Source: Anas platyrhynchos | Taxonomy: Eukaryota; Chordata; Aves; Anseriformes; Anatidae | Reading direction: 5' to 3' | Assembly: GCF_047663525.1 (NCBI RefSeq) | Contig: NC_092589.1 | Location: forward strand, 30,873,001-30,937,000 | DNA length: 64,000 nucleotides | Shown: piece after piece, positions 59,701 through 64,000 of the stretch | Position numbering within the stretch: position 1 is the stretch's first letter | How the letters are laid out: every line of letters begins with the position of its first letter | The notes under the pieces: generated by a model | Told to the model about the DNA's origin: nothing | What the model saw: the letters and a program-made list of their open reading frames with translations, nothing else | Databases searched by the model: none | Translations under genes and position numbers: made by a program

Positions 59701-62700
59701 CCAGTCTCTGAAGGCAAGAAGGCCTGGCTTTCAGATTAATTTAAATCCTTACAGTATTGAGTTTACTAATTTTGTAGTATTATTGTATTGGACACTCTAA
59801 GGTCATGCTATTAAGCAGTAACTGTTCCAAATACTTTACAAGCAATATAGAAAAGACGTAAGGTGTGAAAGGAAAGCTCAGGAAAGGGAGGGGGGTTATT
59901 CAGGAAGGGAGGGCTGAGTGCACTGGCACTGATGGCTTCTAAATGCAGCACTTTATGGTTCGGAGTGCTTTAAATTGCCAACCTTCTTTGTCACTCCTAG
60001 TTACTTAGTTCTTTCTAGCTTGGTCTGCCTCTGTCTTGCCTGTTTAATATTCCACTTAAGTATAATGAGAGATGAAACACGCAGGATGCCGGTATCCTCC
60101 AGGAGTCAGCTCTACTGGCGTGAATACTTGTGTTAGCTGTTTATAGGCAATGAACTAAACATGGGTATAAAGAGGAGGGGGAGAAGGAGAAGCAAAATTG
60201 TTGTGACTTCTCTTAATTTGCTATTTCTTTTATCAGCAAAGGAAATAAATTCTTTTCCTTTCCCACTCCAAATGCACGCACTCTGGATAATAGGAATCAT
60301 TTCAATAAGCACACACTGGTAAGGCCCAGATAAGGGTTATTTCGGTGCCTGAAATACCAGGGCCCAGAGTGTGCTATGTGGGAAGCTTGTGTGGAATCGT
60401 GCTGCCGAGGAAGCAGTGTGTAGTAATGCGCATGGGTGACACTGATAAATGGCTCCTCTAAGCAAGCATCTGCAGCAAATTGTCAGACTGAGACTTCCCA
60501 GCATACCCTAAACCTCTGTATGAATGAAATCTCTGTTGTGCCGTTATTTACCCACCTCTGTATGAAATGACAGGATAGGATTCATTACTTCAGTGTAGCT
60601 TTTACATGATTCTGCTCTCCTTGTGTGTGTGTATATTTTCTGCACCATTTTGGCAGTGATGGCTGCAGAACTCGGAGTGTCCTCTCACTGACTAGCCATA
60701 CAGTTCTTTGAAATGGGACAAAGCTACTTTCAGCGTAACGTACAGGTCTTCGGTTTCTGGAAGCCTTAAATGAAGTGTTGTATGTATTCTTTGGCCAGAC
60801 GCTTAAAACTGAGGCAAATAATAAGTCTGGTTTGGTATTGTTTTATTTTGTGGTGGTCATTCTGGTAGTGGTGACTGGGGAAAAAAGAGGTTAAAGCTAT
60901 TGGATTTTTTTTTTGTAGGAATCATGATTATTTTCCTCAAAGGGCAGTGAGACAGTCTGCAAATCTCTTTTTTGCACCGAAGTAAAGCTTCTCCTGTGTT
61001 ACCACTAGACATCATTGATGCATGAAAAGGATTGGACTTGCTCTTTGCCTTTCTTCAATATATATTCTTTTGGACTTGAAACCTTGGTGATTTTGCTAGA
61101 ATAACTTGTCATTGAAACTCAGTTAATTTAAGCTTTGGAAAGGCTTCCTGGGATCAGGGTAGGATTTCTGACCTGATTTGAAAACAAGCTGAGACTACCT
61201 AAGGTTTGGAAGTTAGCATAAACATGCAGTTAATGCAAAGGTGTCAGTACATAAAGATAGGTTCCCTGCTCCTCTTAATTCCATCTGATACATCAAACCT
61301 CAGGGCTCTGAGAAACAAACTTCTGTGGACTTAGCTGCAAGGATGTAATATGGGAACCCTCTGACAGAGCAGCAGAAAGGTAATGCTGTCAGGACAGAAG
61401 AGCACATCCTGCACACATACCTTAGCTACCAGATTTCACTAACAAGCACCTCAGCTGAAGTTTTCCTTCACTGGGAAAACAAATAAATTCAGCAGGAAGC
61501 CTGGGTGCAGCTGAGGTGTGGATGCTCGTCTTGCCCTGTTGTGGTGTTGGTGGCTGTCCACAGCTGTCTGCTCCACCCTGCTGCTGCAGCTGTCTTAAAC
61601 TGGTGCTTGGCTATTACAGCCCTCAGCCTCTTGCTATAATAGCCTTTGCCCTCAGGCTACTCCTGTCTGCCTTGCTGTTTTTGTAAAAAGCCTTAATAGC
61701 TGTTTGTTCGTGATGTGGAATGGTTGTTTCCCTTCAGAAGCTTCCACAGTAAAAAGACCTTTTCCATCGCTCAACAGAAGATGACATGCTGCTAGGGGTA
61801 GACTCCAGTGGTTTGTAACACTCGTGTTCATGGAAGTTGCAGGACTTCACATAGTTGCAAATGCTCATGTTGACATACCAATAGGTATGGAGTACTGGAG
61901 TACTTGCATAGATCTCATCTCCTTAAAGTGTAGGGCAGGGCTGCTCCTTCCATTTTTACAGCTGAGGAGATGCAGAAGCATCTTCTCCTAGTCCTGTTGA
62001 ACTGGTTGTGTAAAACTGAGTCCAGGTTTCTTACATGCCTATGCTCTTGATGAATGGGCTTTCCTCTCTTGCTAATACTGCCGCCTCATTCTGCAGCAGC
62101 TCTTGTGTACTGGCTCAGTGTTGGTTCTCTTGACTCTGTACAGAGAGGAGTTGTGGTTTGCATTTCAAAGCTGTCAGCCTTAAAGGGGGTGGAATATGGC
62201 AGTTGAATATATGGCAACTAATTACCCAGTTATGACAAAGTCTTTAAAAAGACCTTGACTTCTGATTCTGTGATTGGTACCAGAAGCTAGCTGTTAGCTC
62301 AACAAAAAAGAAAAATGCTGCTAATGGTGTTGGATTTACTCTTGTGGTATGGCTTTTTTTTTTTTTTTTTTTGGAAGAGTGTTTATTTAATTTTCTTCCT
62401 TTTTTCCTTCTACCTTGGACAGTTCATATCTATGAATAATTTAATTGTCCTTGGCTGTCTGCTGTTGTGAATGGCATGCTGTTAAGTAGTCTGTATTCAT
62501 GTGGTATTTGTTAATGTTTGTTTTGTATTCTGTCTGCCTCTCTGCCTTTTCAGAGATCAAATGGATGATGCAAGGCTTGACAACATATAAATGCTATTAA
62601 ACTCTATCTGAAAGAACAGAATGGGGGCCTTTGTCGTTTCATTAGTTAGGCCGTTAATTGGAACAGATTGTTCAGTGTTTTCCTCTAGTGGAGAAGTAAA

Positions 62701-64000
62701 TGTTTATGATTTCATTTCCCTACTTCTTGAAAAGTTTGTCTTGAACGCATAGACTTCATATGTAACTTGTACTGCCTCATATCTCAGAGGATTCCTCCTC
62801 TGTTACCTGTCCCTAGCCATTCTTTATTAATGTTATTTATAAGGTTTAAACTGCAGAAATACAGATTTTCCATTTCTTCTGACTGAGGATTGTATTGTTT
62901 TAACACCTTTTGTCCTGAGTCTGGGTAAGCCAAGTAAAACATCTCCACATTTCCTGATCCAAACATAAGCATCACTGTATTCCAAATGTATTCCAAACAT
63001 TTGTTTAGGTCCTGTCTGTAATCTTTGTGAGCCTTAGGCTGAGACCCTGAGAAGAGCAGGCAGAAAGCATACCCAAAGCTACACTACAGTTTTACCAGGT
63101 GAATGAGAAACCAGGCTAATGCTTTACTGCGTTTCTATAGTGTGTTAACTTGGGGATGAATTCCTTCTGAGGAAGTGTCATTCTTCAGATGCATCATGCT
63201 AAGAGCAAAAAATATTTGTCATTGTGGGTAAATCACTTAATGTCCTGCTTTCCTGATGGCTGTTATATTAATTGTAACTTCTTATATATAACATCAGTGT
63301 TTTTCATCGTTCACAGTTCTCTAATTTTGAGTGCATGCTGCTGCTGTAACAGCCTCTATTTTTTGAGCAACTCTAACAAAATCTACAAAGTCTCTCAGCT
63401 ACTGTTTATTTTCTTGTTTCTTCTGGTGCCTACCAGAGTCCACTGCACATTGCTAGGCCTCATAAAACTGTTGAATAGCCCTGCAGTCAGCAGAGGGTCT
63501 TCTGTTACTGAATGTGCATGCAGTGTCAAATTCCTGCCAGATCTGAGTAACTAACTAGGTTTCTGCACTTCACCTCAGCCTTGCTGTAATTCTTACAGCA
63601 ATCATTCCCTTGTAGAATGAGTGTCTAACACAAAACAAATGGCTGGGGAGGAGTAGCTGTTGCAAACAGGATTTGCAGGACTCCTTCATAAGAAGGAGGC
63701 ATTAACCCATACCCCTCCTTTGTCAGATCTCAATGGCAACTTCTCTTCTAAGAGGAGTGCTCCAGCTGCTGTCTCAAAGGGACTCAGAGGATGGTGCCAT
63801 GCAAGTCAGTGGCTTCAGCTGAGATCAGCAGTTAGCAGGGTCAGAGTCTCTACTGAAAGCAAGGTGTCACAGAACAGCATCTTCTTTCTGTAAGTGCAAG
63901 GGATGAGGGAAGGGGGGCTTGCAGCTGCCTTTGCCCAGAGTGGAAGTTAGAGCTGCTGCCTCACATTTGTGTATCCACCCTGGCATTGCCTCGTTACCAG
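47736..64000 (+). CDS. KIF26B: Kinesin family member 26B, N-terminal exons, 3' incomplete
   Basis: KIF26B is a large atypical kinesin of the KIF26 (kinesin-11) group. From family knowledge it lacks normal ATPase-driven motility, acts in cell adhesion and kidney development, and is a target of Wnt5a-Ror signalling. Only coding exons 1 (47736-47798) and 2 (47874-48275) lie in the window. Together they encode residues 1-155, starting [11 protein letters not shown] and ending GPVSSK. The human protein, as I recall it, has the same length up to the first splice (21 residues) and near-identical text after it. Visible parts are [20 protein letters not shown], a Ser/Pro/Gly-rich repeat at about residues 60-124, then [20 protein letters not shown] with a CxxC pair at 129 and 132. 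The motor domain is encoded downstream, outside the window. The start sits in a strong context, GCCACCATGA. Confidence 0.95.
47799..47873 (+). other. KIF26B: KIF26B intron 1 (75 bp)
   Basis: This very short GT-AG intron has donor GTAAGT, a late pyrimidine tract TGCTCCTTCTCCGCTGCAG, and about 80 percent G+C. An in-frame TGA near its middle means retention would truncate the protein after about 37 residues. Confidence 0.93.
47874..48275 (+). CDS. KIF26B: KIF26B coding exon 2
   Basis: The exon is 402 nt, 134 codons, phase 0 at both ends, with acceptor CGCTGCAG and donor AAG|GTGAGT. It encodes [20 protein letters not shown] and then a long low-complexity SPG/GTSS repeat region, with DNA repeats of TCGCCGGGCTCC. 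It ends with the CxxC-containing segment and [11 protein letters not shown]. The long open frames on the opposite strand here are GC artefacts. Confidence 0.96.
51500..51515. repeat. Poly(T) run, 16 nt
   Basis: This is a simple homopolymer in KIF26B intron 2. Confidence 0.85.
53058..53069. repeat. Poly(G) run, 12 nt
   Basis: Twelve consecutive G lie in KIF26B intron 2. Homopolymer G runs of this length are uncommon and prone to sequencing-length error. Confidence 0.9.
58213..58228. repeat. Poly(T) run, 16 nt
   Basis: This is a simple homopolymer in KIF26B intron 2. Confidence 0.85.
62354..62372. repeat. Poly(T) run, 19 nt
   Basis: This is a simple homopolymer in KIF26B intron 2. Confidence 0.85.

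Larger units (their letters stand above)
48276..64000 (+). other. KIF26B: KIF26B intron 2 (start of a very long intron)
   Basis: No further KIF26B exon is seen in 15.7 kb. The family's next segment, with a second CxxC motif and HLNQLKQEA-like text as I recall it from human, was looked for and not found. No other gene was recognised. An 87-codon frame at 58604-58867 looks protein-like but is unassigned. Several AT-rich, TAAT-rich stretches (52150-52620, 57230-58400, 60230-60560) look like candidate conserved non-coding elements. Confidence 0.8.

Noticed and set aside
1..64000. CRISPR arrays, bacterial operons, phage or integrative elements
   Set aside because: There are no regularly spaced repeats, no dense operon-like ORFs and no bacterial signals. 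Split genes and CR1/LTR elements show vertebrate nuclear DNA.

Overview
This window is ordinary vertebrate nuclear DNA, and it almost certainly comes from a bird. It has split genes with GT-AG introns, long introns and simple-sequence repeats. Three fragments have the 3' ends typical of avian CR1 LINEs, and one solo LTR is of a type I recognise from bird genomes. There is no bacterial, phage or plasmid organisation. Most open frames in the window are chance or GC-driven. I cannot name the species from sequence alone.

Two protein-coding genes can be supported, both on the + strand. The first is EFCAB2 (also DRC8), a small EF-hand protein of the nexin-dynein regulatory complex of motile cilia. 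Its last six coding exons lie at 14437-26847, with a poly(A) signal at 26946-26951. Its first coding exon was not found and may lie left of the window or be missed in the first 14 kb. The second is KIF26B, an atypical kinesin of the KIF26/kinesin-11 group. Its start codon (47736), a 21-codon first coding exon, a 75-bp intron and a 134-codon second exon all lie in a CpG island. The remaining 15.7 kb (48276-64000) is the start of a very long intron, so the motor domain lies outside the window. EFCAB2 followed by KIF26B on the same strand matches the order I recall for human 1q44. The two genes are neighbours by conserved synteny and are not known to act together.

Layout: 1-11823 is non-coding, with a (GGAA)n tract, an AT microsatellite and two 20-bp tandem duplications. 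An endogenous retroviral solo LTR occupies 11824-12412. EFCAB2 spans 14437 to about 26970, with a CR1 fragment in its second intron. The stretch from about 26970 to 46330 is intergenic, with two CR1 fragments and some unassigned minus-strand open frames. CpG-rich DNA with a 10-bp minisatellite lies at 46330-46790. The KIF26B promoter, 5' leader and first two coding exons fill 47050-48275. The last 15.7 kb is KIF26B intron 2.

I found no convincing undescribed biological system. The points most worth a second look are a long +1 overlapping upstream ORF that stays open through both KIF26B coding exons, several coding-looking minus-strand frames at 34.6-40.3 kb, a second copy of the EFCAB2 exon 5 acceptor and start 361 bp upstream, and the missing EFCAB2 first exon.
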